The translations under genes and the position numbers were made by a program. Source: Sisyra terminalis (lineage: Eukaryota > Arthropoda > Insecta > Neuroptera > Sisyridae). From it: a stretch of DNA of 64,000 bases. Positions within the stretch are counted from its first letter, which is position 1, and every line of letters starts with the position of its first letter. Location: the NCBI GenBank assembly GCA_958496175.1, contig OY292274.1:55438630-55502629 (forward strand), in the 5' to 3' direction. The notes under the pieces are model-generated. The model ran no database searches. It saw only the letters and a program-made list of their open reading frames with translations, and had not been told where the DNA came from. This document shows positions 1 to 12,400 of the stretch, in pieces.

Positions 1-1515
1 GTGATACATCCGAGCCTACGTGTGTAAATGGGGGTTGAGGGTGGCTGTTGACTAATATGACTCATATTTGTGCCACCCCCTAAACATCCGCTAGTCCTGT
101 TCATACATTTAACACCTGGCGTTCTGCTTTGTGACTATCCTTCCACACGAGCATGTATGCATCTCGTGCAAAAAACCGATTGTATCTCAAATATTGAATT
201 AATATTCGATTACTAATTGCATAATAAAGGCCGTGCTTATGAATATAAATGGTGTTTGCACTGTAAAATAACAAGATATTCGCTCTAATTCAAAATGTCC
301 CTATTACCTACATTTTAACGCGCTTGTCTCTAAAATAATCAAAGATTATAACTATTAACGAAAATTAATTGTCAAATTCACACTCAATTTTCGTTTGCGA
401 AAGTTTTCCGATGTTTAAAATGTAAATTAACAATTATCTGCCCTTAAGACTTTTCTATTGCACAGAGTACAAATCCATACATGTTCGTAGGTGAATATCA
501 TTGCAATAAAACAAAGAAAAAAAAACAACTAAATCATACCGGAAAATATTTTAATATATCCGAACGACCTTTTTTAAAGCACTTAAAAGCTTATTTTTAA
601 TTAAAATTTATGAATACATTTTATGCTTTTATACCCTTTTTATTTCGTAAACTAGCTACCTCGGGATTTGTTAGAAAAACATATGACTTAAAAAATAATA
701 TTTCAAAATATACGAATGCATATTTGTGATTGATACTAATATCAGATTAAAACACAACAATTTCATTAAAATGCGTAGGTAGATTAAGAAAAATTGACTT
801 TTCAAAAATATGTGAAAATTTAAGAAGCAAATATTTCGATTGAGGCAAAGCTTAAAATATTCCAACAGGTAGAGGTAACAAAGAAAAACGGGGAAGAATT
901 GTATGAGAAAAGACAACTCCCAGTCGTTTCTCCGAAATTTATCGCCGAATAACTGAACCTAATAACTTTTTTCCCGAAAGAATTTTTTTCTCATTTTTAT
1001 ATTAGCCCAGCGTATAAGTAGTCGTATGACTATTTATAGAATTCCCTTGAATTGTATTTATAAATAATTCGACAAATTTCATATTAATAAGTTTTAAGTT
1101 CATACAAATTTGATTGGTGAGATTAAGAGGAAGCTTTAATATTTTTTTATGAAAGTATAATTCTAAGAAATATTTGAAATTAAGTATAATAAGATATTGT
1201 GGAATTTAAAATGTTAATAATCATACTTTAATTTTTTCAAGAAAAAGTAAAGTGACGAAAGTTGATGTTTGATGTCATAGAAAATTTATAGGAGATGTCG
1301 AACGGTATTGAATAATTCATCTGTTATCCAGATAAGAGATTTCATTTTAAAAACGGATTTTAAATTTATGACACATATCCTGTACTGAATATTAGAAATC
1401 CATCACTCAATCATTCAATGTTAAAATTTAATTCTTAAATGTCGATTGAACGATATTCAATGATTTAATCGGAAACGTTGAATGTATTTATGCCTACCCA
1501 AAAATAATTATGTTC
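1..1515. other. AT-rich non-coding stretch, no gene seen
   Basis: No recognisable protein, RNA or repeat was found. The first 130 bases are richer in G+C and contain a short imperfect inverted repeat (GGGTGGC near 39 and GCCACCC near 75), which could be a degraded element end. The open frames here are short and have low-complexity translations. Confidence 0.4.
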
Positions 1516-1575
1516 TGATTTTTTGGCGAATAGTTGGTTCATGATGACCAAAGTTATATTGCGGTATATATTTTG

Positions 1576-2133
1576 GTTACGTTTACGCTAAGGAAGAACT
1601 CTTTCGGAGCCATTAAGATAAACCTAAGCTCTGTGTTCAAAATGATGTCTACGTAAGATATCAAAGCTTTTACCTGGATCGACGTCTCAACTGGAAGATC
1701 TACATTAATTTTTGTCCACATTAAAGGAGAAGGTTGCTCATACCACAGAACTGTACCGTAAAATCGCCTAAATGACCGGCAAAAAGTCTTCATTAAGTCT
1801 GGTATCTAAGGTGATTCTCTACATGATAGTGCTTAGACGACTATGGACATATGGGGCCCAACTTTAGAACGTGGCAAAGTTCAAAATGTTAGAATGATTA
1901 AAAGATACCAAAGTAAAATCTTTTGGCCATTTCTAGGAGCTAGTCGATATATAAAGAATGATATCATTCAGTGGGACCTTAACGTCGATGATGTCATTAA
2001 GCTTATTAAGGATCTCACATTTCGGTATGTAAAAGGAGTGGAAGAACAACTAAACAAATTGACATTGAAAACACTGAATGAACCCTCTCCCTACAAGAGA
2101 CTAAGAAGAGGGCACATTAAAGCTCTATTGTAA
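1576..2133 (+). pseudogene. Jockey-like non-LTR retrotransposon, C-terminal reverse transcriptase remnant
   Basis: This is the decayed 3' end of the ORF2 polyprotein of a Jockey-clade LINE. Pieces of the conserved C-terminal half appear in order but in different frames: VTFTLRKNS at 1576, LDRRLNWK at about 1674, LSLVSKVILY then WTYGAQL at 1844, and a last open segment with IIQWDLN, a long helical part and KRLRRGH just before the stop at 2131-2133. In intact family members these correspond to the region after the catalytic core: YLGLxLDRRLxWK, then KLxLYKxxLxPxWTYGxQLW, then the DLxI and RRLxR tail. The four blocks lie in at least three reading frames and in-frame stops interrupt them, so the copy is dead. 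The N-terminal endonuclease and the YADD core are absent. The frame open from 1843 is only the last block. No poly-A tail or target duplication was found. Confidence 0.8.
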
Positions 2134-3204
2134 TCTTATGAATTTTAACAAATTTTGGTCAGGCTGTTGTATGGCTTTAAATTTTATGTTTTTTTATAAA
2201 TTTGTCAAAATTTTTGCTACCATTATTTCTCCGTGACGATGGTTAGTAAATTTGGACTAATGTTGGCTAGAGGCCCTACGTGTTTAATTTCTACCAAATA
2301 AAATTAAAAGTTTAAAAAAATGGGGTATACGTTTCAACTAAGGGTCTAGGCCTATAAGCACAATGAATCGATTCCGGAAAGATGATTTAATGATAGTTTG
2401 AAAGTTGAAGGTCATTAATTATATAATAAGATCCTGAAAGATCCAAATCTTTATTTTAATTAGTTATTGAGAAAAAAACTGATAAAATAATAACGAAAAA
2501 CATTTTTTTCTTCTTTGGGGAAAGAGAAAGGGTCTTAAATTTATATATGACTAGCTGATCCCCGCGACTTCGTCTGCGTAACGTAGGTGTAGATTATATT
2601 TTCTTTTTTAAATTTGCTATTTGTAGTGGTATATGAAAATTATTATTTTTCTTATTTCTTTTACGAAAACCATAATCATACTTAAAAACACAATTTTGTC
2701 AACTTTCAAAATACGCATTTAATAAACTGTTACTTAGAATAAAATAGTTGTATATAATGATCAATTAATTTTCAAAAAATAATTATAAATATCTATAAAG
2801 TACCTAAAAAATCCGTATACCTACGGTAGGTATGCCTGCCGTGAATCAAGTAATCCGTAAATCAATCAGCATCTATTCATAAGTAAAAATTATCGTTAAG
2901 TTCCATAAAGTTAGTCATAATTATAACTTAAAACAGTCAAAAGTTATCAAAACACTTGCCTAGATATTTAGAATAGTAGAAAAAATCACATGTCACTGTC
3001 TCGACTCTCGAATGAACCCTTTTCTGGAAACTATTTCACAATTTACTAAACTACCGCGAAATTAAAATTTGTTCAATTGCAAGAAACTTAGTTCCTCCAT
3101 AATCAAGTACAACCATTGTGTATCTATGCACTTATTATTAAAATATCTGAATTTCAACTATATAATTAAACCATTTTCTTTTACTTAACCGAATTGCTCA
3201 CTAT

Positions 3205-4115
3205 TTCTAAACGTATTTCGGATTTTTAGGTTTACAATATGTGAAAGCCAAAAAACTTAATGCTCACTTATAAACTTAATCTTTTTCAGATATATATAAT
3301 AGAGTTTAAATTTTTAAGCAGATCCTACGTTTTTGAATCTTATAATAAATCAACATTGTTTTATTTTAAGCGATAAAACGTTTCGCCTATTACGAACATA
3401 TTTTCATAATTAAATTTGAAATTTCGATTGTTTGATAGACGTTATGCCGTACTAACTTTGCCACCATTTTTCACTTTTTTAGGAGAGAAATTTTCAAAAA
3501 CCCTTTCTTATTATATATCTGCATCGTATAAGAAAAACATTCTCCAGATTTCGTCGACACAAATATCCCTATATTTGGAAAATACAATGTAAAACGAAAA
3601 AACTTATGACCTTCTTTATTTTGATCATCATTACTAAAAAGCAATTCAATTTCGCACATTTAGACGTTGTACATACAAAATTGTTGGAAACAGGTAGAAA
3701 ACGTGGAAGGAAATAAGAATATTTTATATATTTTCAAGAACAATAATTGATTTTCAAATTTTTCTGAATACCAAAGAAAAGTTAGTTTGGAAGATTTTAT
3801 ATTTTGATTGATAATATATGACAAAAAATTGCTCCCTTAATGTTTTTCAGCAGAATAAATAATTGCTCCAGGTCACAATCAATGGTTCATAAAAATTAGA
3901 ATTTAAAAAGTTTGATTGTTGAAAAACAAACAAAAATTATAAATCGGTTTGTTAGGATAAGTACTACATATACTTTCATACTAATTTAGTGAAATAACGT
4001 TGTTTAAAACGTTGTTTCTAAAATGATGTAACAAAAACAGAAACTTATAATTAATAATTTATTTATTAATTGCACTTATTAAATTCAAAATTTCGATTGT
4101 TGATTAACTCTACAT
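3205..4115 (+). mobile_element. Nested, end-truncated copy of the 1.1-kb Helitron family
   Basis: The stretch from GGTTTACAATATGTGAAAG near 3231 to GTTGATTAACTCTACATT near 4098 is collinear with 44810-45750 (plus) and with the reverse complement of 18290-19190. Shared landmarks include GAGAAATTTTCAAAAACCC (3484, 45085, and complemented near 18935). The terminal TC and CTAG ends of that family are not present here. The copy lies antisense to the enclosing Helitron. After 4115 a short segment resembles the 3460-3500 block again, suggesting internal duplication. Confidence 0.6.
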
Positions 4116-4420
4116 TTTCTCATACAAACTTAGTCACCCCTTTTACTCTTTTAGGGTAGGAATTTTAAAAAAAAAATTCTTATCAGTTGTCTACTTCTTA
4201 AAAGGAATACATCGAATATTAAAATTTCATCAGTCAGAGGGGATATATAAATACAGGATTTTATGTATGCACGGTTTTAAAAACGTATTTACTTTAAGTT
4301 TAATTACTATTATTATTATTACTACTACTACTATTATTTTTTTTTTGTTAATATTTCAATATTGAGTAACTCTAAAGGTCTATTTACAACAATTTTGTAA
4401 AAAATAAAAATAAAAAAAAA

Positions 4421-4507
4421 AGTTTGCTGTAAGATCCGAACCCACGTCTTTATAATTAGTAGGATCACAATGTTAGAAACTTAAGCCATTATGCTATTAA
4501 CATCAAC
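4421..4507 (-). repeat. tRNA-derived SINE-like or tRNA-pseudogene unit
   Basis: Read on the minus strand there is an A-box-like TAGCATAATGGC (4496-4485) and a B-box-like GGTTCGGATC (4442-4433) with tRNA-like spacing. A T-rich tract follows (plus-strand A-run 4405-4421) that could act as a Pol III terminator. The acceptor arms pair only loosely and I could not fold a credible anticodon stem, so this is more likely a SINE head or a decayed tRNA than a working tRNA gene. It lies inside the composite Helitron. Confidence 0.45.
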
Positions 4508-5224
4508 TATGTGGTTCATATATATAAAGGTTTATATTTCAAAGAGGCAATGTTTTAAAATTTAAATTGAATATACTGTGCTTTTTATCCGTTTAACTAA
4601 AAATATTTTTACAGATTATTTTCTAACTTTAAATTACCTTTCCAATGATATATAACTCACCAGTCTAGTGTAAAAATTTATGTTTTCATCCCTTAGGAAT
4701 ACCTTCCCTTATTATTTTTTTGGAATGATAAGTAGCCTATAGTCTGTGGGAAAGTCTGTTGTATCTTAATACCAAATTTCATTAAATTCGGTTGTTCCGT
4801 TCTTTAGTTAAATCGGGACACACAGACAGACAGACAGAAAAAAATTTTAAAAATGTTAAATTCGGAATAAGGGCCTCTTGAAACAAATATTTACCCTAAA
4901 ATTGGGTTCAAAATCGAAATGTACAGACAGACGTAAGAATTTTATATATTAGTATAGATATACGAACTAACATTTTTAATTATTAATAAAAAATTGACAT
5001 TTCAAAACTTTATGAGTTCTATAAGAAATGAATATTTTTTGGGGAAAAAAGTTTTTTTAATGATGACACTATGTTGATGTTGCACCAAAAATATTTACTT
5101 AAAGTTCTATAAACTTTCTTTATTATGATTGAATTTTTTCAAATTTTTTGAAAAAGTACTACATAAAAAAAATTAATAAAGATCACTTCCACGCTTAGTG
5201 GCATTTGCATTTGTTGTTTAACCT

Positions 5225-5410
5225 GCTTTATATGTATGTACATGTACATTGAATTGACTAAATGGGCGCGGCTTTATTAAATTTTCAAAATTTCAACAAT
5301 CAAAACAAGTGAATATCTTGAAATCTCGCAATCTCATTGGCTGATAGCCACGTGCATTGACGTGTGTTTGCTGTCATATTTTATGTGCTTGATTTATTCA
5401 TACTTTATTT
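5225..5410 (+). repeat. Dispersed repeat, copy 1 (partner near 53.5 kb)
   Basis: The core around 5280-5345 contains AAAATTTCAACAATCAAAAC and later CTCATTGGCTGATAGCC. The same blocks in the same order and orientation occur at about 53485-53560. Flanking bases (TATGTACATGTACATTG upstream) also match roughly. No termini or target duplications were resolved, so the element class is unknown. Confidence 0.6.
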
Positions 5411-8400
5411 GTTCATAATTGATTAATTTGATTTGATTAAAAGCCAAATAGTGATCCAAGTGATAATTTAAATAGTTCTATTAATCAAGATAATAATTCT
5501 TTTATTCAAGTAAGTGAAACGTTATTAACTTCTAAATATCAGAAATTTTAGTGCTAATAGAATCTTAGTTTTGATTCAATCGTCAATTGCAATTATTGTA
5601 AAAAAAATATTTCCAATCCAAATGATTATTGGATTAAACAACTTATTAAAGCTTTATTTTATCCAAAAATATTTAAACATAATAGAAATTTTTCACTATG
5701 TATCGTTTGATATGTATCGTTGCAATGCCTTCGAATCTCATTGTATTGTAACGAATTGTGGTCATTTGAATTAAATATTTTCAATTATAAAGCAAAAAAA
5801 ATATATATGTTGGCTTATGTTTGATAAATTATTTGATGGGAATTTTATAAACTCATATTTTTTGAATCTTTTCTTGCTGCATCGAAAAGCTTGTATATGG
5901 AAATAATAAATATTTTTTTACTTTGTATAAAAACTAATATTTCTTTTTACTTGAAATGAATAGGGATATACCAACGTGCAAGCAACGTGTTTTTAAATCA
6001 TAAATTTGAAAATTATTTTTTCAGTAATTCTATATGATATTTTAAGACTATTTCTAGTATTAGAATTTCAATAGTTTTCCATTATACGCTTGAAATATTT
6101 ATTCATCGACAGAAAGCTTGTTATCCCAGGCATTAATTCAGCAAGTAAGAAAACCAACGACCAAAAAAAATTTCATTTACATAAATGTTTTTTTCCAAAT
6201 GATGTCTTCTGACATAATTATTTGAAAATAATTATATGAAATTTAATATTCCCAGAGTTTTTAATCAAATTTCTTGTAGAAAAAAATAAACAAATCACTA
6301 GCTTTATTTGATGAATTATTAATAAAATCTGTGACAAAATATTTTATTACTGGTCGTATAAAAACCCCAAGTTGTAAATCGTGTTTTCTATGACAAATTC
6401 CAAATTATTGTCACTACATATTATTATAATCTTGTTATATTGATAAGTAATGTAATATTAGTAAATTTAATGTAGGAAAACATGATGTTTAGATATTGAG
6501 ATTTGTTATTTTAATAAAAAAAAAAAACTAAAAATTGGAAATATATAATTAAAATTACAATCATAAATTTTGTGAATTTATATTGTTATTTTTTAATGGA
6601 TATTTTTTAATACGGTTTTGTGATACTATACTTTTTGTTCATGCATATTTTCATGATAGTTTAGCGATACAAAATATAATTATTTGCTAGCACAATTCCA
6701 TTTCAATCCCTCAGGTAATTGTAATTATTGTGATTTCCCTGTGTTAAATGGCTGATATTGCCCTTCCAATAATAATTCAAAATCCAAATACAATTAGAGA
6801 ATATTTATTACATTTCTTGATTGTGACACACCACACTTGACGTCTGCAAAATGATTTATGTATTCAGAATGTTTCGCAGGTGTGAAAATACAATGCTTTT
6901 ACGTAAATTTTAGATATCAACCACTCTTTCTCTTATTAACCAAATATCTGAACTGTATAACTCTCTTGAATGTAATCTGTAGACAACATTTTATTCAAAT
7001 AAATTTTTGATATGTATAATAATTGCTTTTTTGAAAGCAAGGTAAAAGTGGTTTGATAAGTTTACCTCTAAACTCCGATTTGTTTGAAATAATATAAGCA
7101 CATTTGAAATGAAAGTTAAGAGGAATAAAAGTTTTATAGCTATATACAGCAGATATAATATAATAACTCTACAAATGTAATCCCACGCGTATCTTACAAT
7201 TTAGTGAAATGTTTCGCTATTGAATTGCCAAGTTATATTTCGGAAAATCCAGGACAAAATTAATCGTATTTTCATACAATTTGTATGTAGGGACTTTGCA
7301 TTTAGATTTAAATGGACAGTAATTCAGATAGGTACATGTTGTTTTCAAATTGAAGCAATTTTACCGTAATTGGTGCTATATATTAAAATAATGAATTTCG
7401 TATGAAAGTGAAGAGGAATAAAAATAATACAGGCCATTTTTTTTATTTCATTATTTAGTCAGTTTATCTTTTTAAGAGTAATTGGACAGTAATAATAATT
7501 AAGCTTAAAATACAATTTAAGAAACGAAAACAGGGAATTGTATTTTTTATTAGCAAAGTTTTGTTTTTAGATGTTGATTGTATTATACGAAAAGGATTTA
7601 TTTCTCATTTAAATATGTATATTTATTAGAAAAAGTAATTAAAATAAATTTAAAATCGAAATGAAGGTTAGCAGACGTACAAACGGTTCAAGACAAGAAA
7701 TTAGTTAAGTTTGTTATTGCTGAAATAAATGGAATGCTATTAAATGTTTTATTAATTTGCTTTTACACTCATTATTTATGATCTGCGAATTAGCAAGTTT
7801 AGTAGTTAAATCTAAAAAGTTATGACTGCATGAAAGTAAATAAATCGCATCTATTAAATTATAACTTTTATTGGCTTTGATCGAGCTATCAAATTGAAAA
7901 TGTCGTTTTTTTCCAGGCACTAAACAGAGTTATTAATTTTTACTTATGGTAAAATTAACATTTTAAATTATTCAAAGTTTTCTTATTGGAAATGCTTATT
8001 TTTTTTTTGGATTTTTCATAGGTTGAATACGAATTTTTATTGGTGCAAATTCTGTCATGCACATTAAATTGCTTATAGTATTTGAATAAGTTTGTCTTCA
8101 GTATTTATGAATAATGCAGTTAGACGTGTCAGGTGCAGATATATGAGACGACTAGTACCAGTAAAGGATCAGAAGCGGCATGTATGATAATTTTTACAAA
8201 AAATCACAGCATGCACGTTAATCGTATCCAATACATTCAAGAATATATTTAATATATTTTTTTTATAATAGAGAAAAAAATTCTTCAAAATTTCATATTT
8301 GTTCCAATACAAGTTTTTATGTAATATTATACAAATACATATTCAAATATTTTCACTTTTGAATACATTTTCATTTCTTTTATCGATATTGAAATACTTT

Positions 8401-10815
8401 GTTGATTCCGATAGTTATTGATGAATTATTATAAAATTACAAGAGAAATACTTGGAAAATATTCCATGTTACATAAAAAACACAGTATGTATCAACGTGA
8501 AATATAAAAATAGAGTCACCAGATTAAAATATTCAAATCCTTCAAGCTGATTTTTTTGTGAAGGAAACACTTTTTTCAAACAAAAAATGTATTCTAATGA
8601 TATCATGGTTTATGTTACATGTTCATTTATTCATAAACAGTATGTAAATCATAAATGTTTAAGCATTTCAGATTTGAAATAAGCTTCCCGAAATAATGCT
8701 AAAAGTGAGAGAGAATTTTCAAATGAATCCAGCAGCTTACTTTTGATCAAATTGAATTATAAATGAAATGATTGAGTGTCAAGATATTTTCATGAATGTG
8801 AAAACATTCTCGGAAAATTTCAATTTATAAATTTTTTAGTTTCGTCGAAAGTTGTTTTGATAAAACTGAATACATATTTGAATTAAACCGAATTGTAATT
8901 TGTGCTACAGGCAACAATCAGCTTTGTATCTATCGCTTATACAGCATGTATCATAATTTGATCTAGCATCAAATGCCTGTGGCATCCCATAAATGTTGGG
9001 GTTATGGTTTGTGACTCATAACACATAATATGATAGACAAACTATCGCTACTGGCTGCTGGTATATACTTATTATAAGAGGGCAATAGAAATATAATGGC
9101 CTGGATTTACATCTAGTCGTCCTACTCACATTTATTGGCTGAAATCACGCTGTATTCACAATCAGTTTAATAAATTCCTCGTAAGTTCCATTAATTTGAA
9201 TTCTGCAAGTGGTTTCAATCGTGGTACTCGCCCACTCGATATCACTATCGAATATTCTGTGTTCAATATCAATTTTGCAATACACTCAATAGTCGATTTT
9301 AAAATACTATAGCCCTTATAATACTTCATTTATTCACTTAAAACTTACTAAAAGATTTTTTTTCCCGTAGAAAAATAATTCAAATCCGTATATCATGAAT
9401 ATAAATTAAAAAAAAAGAAATACATTGCTCCAAATTTCAAGAACATAATTGATTAAAAGCTCTCTATATTTATACTGAATTTATTTTATTGTTAAAGGAA
9501 TACTGAAAGATGTATCATTCAAACTCATCAAATTAAATTACCTTTAAAGTTATAGAATGTTGATGGGTAGAATGTAGGCACTAAAATAGTAATTAATCAA
9601 TTGTTTGTATATTGAAATAAAGCTTAGAGCATATCGCTTCTTGTCGTTGAAATTAGACTCAGTAATTAACAAAGGAAATGTGCATTTGTATATATAATGT
9701 AGTCATAATTGTATTATGGTGGATTTATTGTACATTAATCCATCAATAACGTTGATGTACTGATGATTTGAGCAAACATCGATTGGTAATGTATATATTG
9801 AATTTGCCTGTTTTTATATTTATCGTTTTTAATTGGAAAAGATTATTATTTCATTAACTTAAGAGTTTTGTTAATGTTACGTAATTACTAAAAAGAACTT
9901 TATGATTTTAATGAAGAATGTTTTTTTAAAAAAAATAGTTGATTTATCATTTCTTATATATAAGAATGATGTAGTATAACAAGTATAATACAAATGATAA
10001 TTTGCTCGATTTAAAAAAAAGTCTGTTTTTCTATTGTTGAAATTTGAAAATTTTTAGCCTCAAGTTTTTCAAATAATAAATTAGTTTTTTGAAATTATAC
10101 AAGTGATAGATACAATCATGTAATTATAAATGCAAAATTCATGCTACTGAAATATAGGACCGTGAAAATGTTAATCCATTTTATAATAACTAAAAATTTC
10201 AATTTATTATTATCCACAAATTAAAATATACTTATCTTTGTTGGGAAATATACTATAAATGCTTGGATATACTCAATATATTTATCTTATCCAGTCTCTT
10301 GGATATTTCTTCAACCATAATACCGAATTAAGGGAACATCTATAACAACATTTGATAATTTATTACGAAATTATTTTGTTGGAACAGTGATATTATACCT
10401 GTATTAAAAAATGATGTGGAAAAGTAGGAAAGCATTTCTACTTTTGATACCTTTTTGTTACGGTTAATTCGATTTTTCTGTTTTGTTAGGCTTAAGGTTC
10501 AGCATAGTTGTATTCGTTCATAAGTCCATATTCTTTACAAAATTCTTCAGATCGTATACATAGTGTCAACTCTTCTTCCTATAAATTTAAAATTCTAGAT
10601 CTTCCTCCACTTTTCTTGATTGCTTCCGGTTTTCCTTGAATGAATGACTTACTAATTAATTTTGCTTCTTGTAACCACATCGCTTATTTTTCTTCATTTG
10701 TCAATTTTTCCTTATAGGTACTTCGTATTCATTAGTAATTCTATTCCTTTATTACATCCTAAGTTTTGTTCTCCAAAATCATAACTCGGAGCTTTCCAAA
10801 TTCATAAAAGATGGT
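5411..10815. other. AT-rich non-coding stretch, no gene seen
   Basis: About 5.4 kb without a supportable gene. Frames at 5571-5774 and 7714-7920 (minus) are short, rich in codons for Ile, Leu, Phe, Lys and Asn, and match nothing I recognise. The part at about 8890-9180 is less AT-biased than its surroundings and may be a conserved non-coding segment, but nothing specific can be read in it. Confidence 0.4.
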
Positions 10816-10823
10816 GTCCCCTC

Positions 10824-11534
10824 CAGTGGTGTAGCTAGGTAACCAAAGGCCCTGGGGCAAATTAAAAAATGGAACCCCACTGCTATGTAAACTGATTAGG
10901 TTTTATCAAATAAAAATATGAAATATACAAATACTTTAAAAATGCTAAGCTACTTAAGCTCTTTTTTGTGCACTGCGGGGCAGGTAATAAAAATATTAAA
11001 CAGTAACAACATAAATTACAGTTAATACTTGGTGTAGGTTTGGCTAATAAAACGAAATAGAGAAGATTCAAAGGTTTATTATATAAAGGTCGGGTCTACC
11101 AACTGACTAAATAACAATTATATTTACAATTTTTTCCTAGCTTTAGTTTTCGCAAAAGTATCAATGACTTCGTTTAAATCCAGGCTTGATGCAGTTTTGT
11201 TTTCAATTGCTATTAGCGATAAATATCGGAGTTGAGTTTGGCCCATATTATTTCTTAAATAATTTTTTAATATTTTTAATTTGGTAAATGACCTTTCAGC
11301 TGCTACAGAAGTGATAGGCATTGTAAAGAATAATAACATCGCTGTAAATACTTCCGTTACGTCGCATTCTAGCACTCCATATTTGCTCATTATTTCCTTA
11401 CATAATTGGTGAACTTGCACCTGAATTTTCAAAAGTTCAGTTCGATCGAGATTTCTGGTAAGGTTTTGAGGGTCCCCTGAGCTTGAGGACCCCGGGGCCC
11501 TGCCCCGCCTAGCCCCTAGGTAGCTACGCCACTG
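10824..11534 (-). mobile_element. hAT DNA transposon, 711 bp, internally deleted
   Basis: The ends are inverted repeats: CAGTGGTGTAGCTA at 10824 and, complemented, CAGTGGCGTAGCTA ending at 11534, each followed by a GC-rich subterminal block with CCTGGGGC or GGGGCAGGGC. An identical 8-bp sequence, GTCCCCTC, flanks both sides (10816-10823 and 11535-11542). An 8-bp target duplication is diagnostic of the hAT superfamily. The element keeps only the last part of the transposase gene (11124-11432, minus), so it is non-autonomous. The intact duplication suggests it is younger than most repeats here. At under 0.8 kb it is far shorter than an autonomous hAT element (about 2.5-5 kb). Confidence 0.88.
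11124..11432 (-). pseudogene. hAT transposase C-terminal dimerisation domain (truncated)
   Basis: The frame encodes the hAT C-terminal dimerisation region, which helps transposase subunits assemble. The diagnostic part is residues 38-76: MPITSVAAERSFTKLKILKN, then YLRN, MGQTQLRYLSLI and AIEN. The Ser-x-x-x-Glu-Arg-x-Phe signature and the (R/K)xxLxxLxxIxIE helix are intact. The best relatives I know are the ZMYM1/ZMYM6-like hAT transposases of insects and other animals. The frame can be extended upstream past 11432 without a stop towards the terminal repeat, so the apparent start is arbitrary. The RNase H-like catalytic domain and the N-terminal zinc finger are missing, so the piece cannot transpose DNA. 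It fills the interior of the 711-bp element. Confidence 0.85.
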
Positions 11535-11542
11535 GTCCCCTC

Positions 11543-12075
11543 ATCTTTTAGTAACTGTTTCTGAAATTGCAGCACAAATTTTCATGTCGAAAGGTTTTAA
11601 TTCAAACTATGACATTTGCTGTACGGATCGTTTGATAATATTGGAATACCTTTACTGGTTTCGAGTTCTTCATTTTAACGATTTTATCGTTAAGGTAATG
11701 AAAAATATTATTGTGATTTGCCAGTGTAAAAAGAAAGAAAAAAAAAACAAACTTCGGTAAGTGGAACAGAAACAATTTTTTGATAGCTACTATATTTTTT
11801 GGAATTCACTTTTCTCGAAAAAATATTTATTTAGAATATTTCATAGGTATGGCTGAAAAACAGTAAAATTTATATTAATTTGGCGTTTTGATAATAGTTT
11901 TAGGAGATTGAATAGACGAAACCCTTGGAGATAACATATTTCTGGCCATAGAGCAAAAACACTTTAAATTATTAATATTTTTTTATTATTTATATATTAG
12001 CTGGACTGTAATCCTTTTATCTAATTTGATGACAGAAATCAAGTATGATTAAAAACACCCTCATTAATGTGGCCC
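11543..12075. other. AT-rich non-coding stretch, no gene seen
   Basis: Nothing recognisable lies between the hAT element and the next LINE remnant. Confidence 0.4.
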
Positions 12076-12400
12076 TCAAGCTTTTGGTAGATCACGCGGC
12101 ACTTTCCTCTTTAATCTTCTTGTAGGTTGAGGCTACGTAGCTAAGGTCATCAATGGATTTGGATGATGAAGTATTTTGTTAAAGTATTTGGTGGCACGAA
12201 CCTCAACTTTGTTGACTACTGCTGGAACTAATAAATCTATTCACATTTGGGTTTCATTTGTTATGAAGTTCTGTATATCATATAGGGCATAATTTTAATG
12301 CTAGACTTGCTTTCAGAGGTCCAAAGATCAATGATAAATTGAACTTCGATATTGCAGACCTTTTGGCGTTGCGATGCTTTGCATGATCAACTAGATCAAC
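12076..12400 (-). pseudogene. Jockey-like non-LTR retrotransposon, C-terminal remnant
   Basis: On the minus strand one frame gives IDLLVPAVVNKVEVRATKY, then FNKILHHPNPL, one stop, then PTRRLKRKVPRDL before a stop at 12078-12076. This matches the tail of Jockey-clade ORF2 proteins: DLxIPxV, a helix with a conserved KY, HPNPL and RRLKRxxPxDL at the C-terminus. It is the same protein region as the remnant at 1843-2133 but clearly a different copy and lineage. Upstream (12250-12400) only scattered matches remain in other frames. The copy is 5'-truncated and has at least one internal stop. I first considered a hAT transposase because another frame reads DLWTSE, but the ordered HPNPL plus RRLKR blocks fit a LINE tail better. 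Confidence 0.62.

Larger units (their letters stand above)
2551..4958 (-). mobile_element. Composite Helitron, non-autonomous
   Basis: On the minus strand the element starts with TCTATACTAATATATAAA (its TC is at 4958-4957) after a flanking A, and ends with GAAGTCGCGGGGATCAGCTAG (CTAG at 2554-2551) before a flanking T. This is the Helitron signature: TC at the 5' end, CTRR at the 3' end, insertion between A and T and no target duplication. The end sequences resemble a Helitron family common in insects. No Rep or helicase frame is visible. The interior is a mosaic: about 3205-4115 matches the 1.1-kb Helitrons at 18.2 and 44.7 kb in the opposite orientation, and a tRNA-like unit lies near 4421-4507. 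The short minus-strand frame at 3471-3659 lies in this nested repeat and is not a gene. A tandem CAGACAGACAGACAG-type tract sits near the 5' end (about 4820-4840). Confidence 0.7.

Noticed and set aside
1554..1793. 79-codon minus-strand frame
   Set aside because: It is antisense to the VTFTLRKNS...LDRRLNWK blocks of the retrotransposon remnant.
12250..12400. hAT transposase piece (DLWTSE on the minus strand)
   Set aside because: It is a six-residue resemblance only. The adjacent frame gives an ordered Jockey-type tail, which explains the region better.
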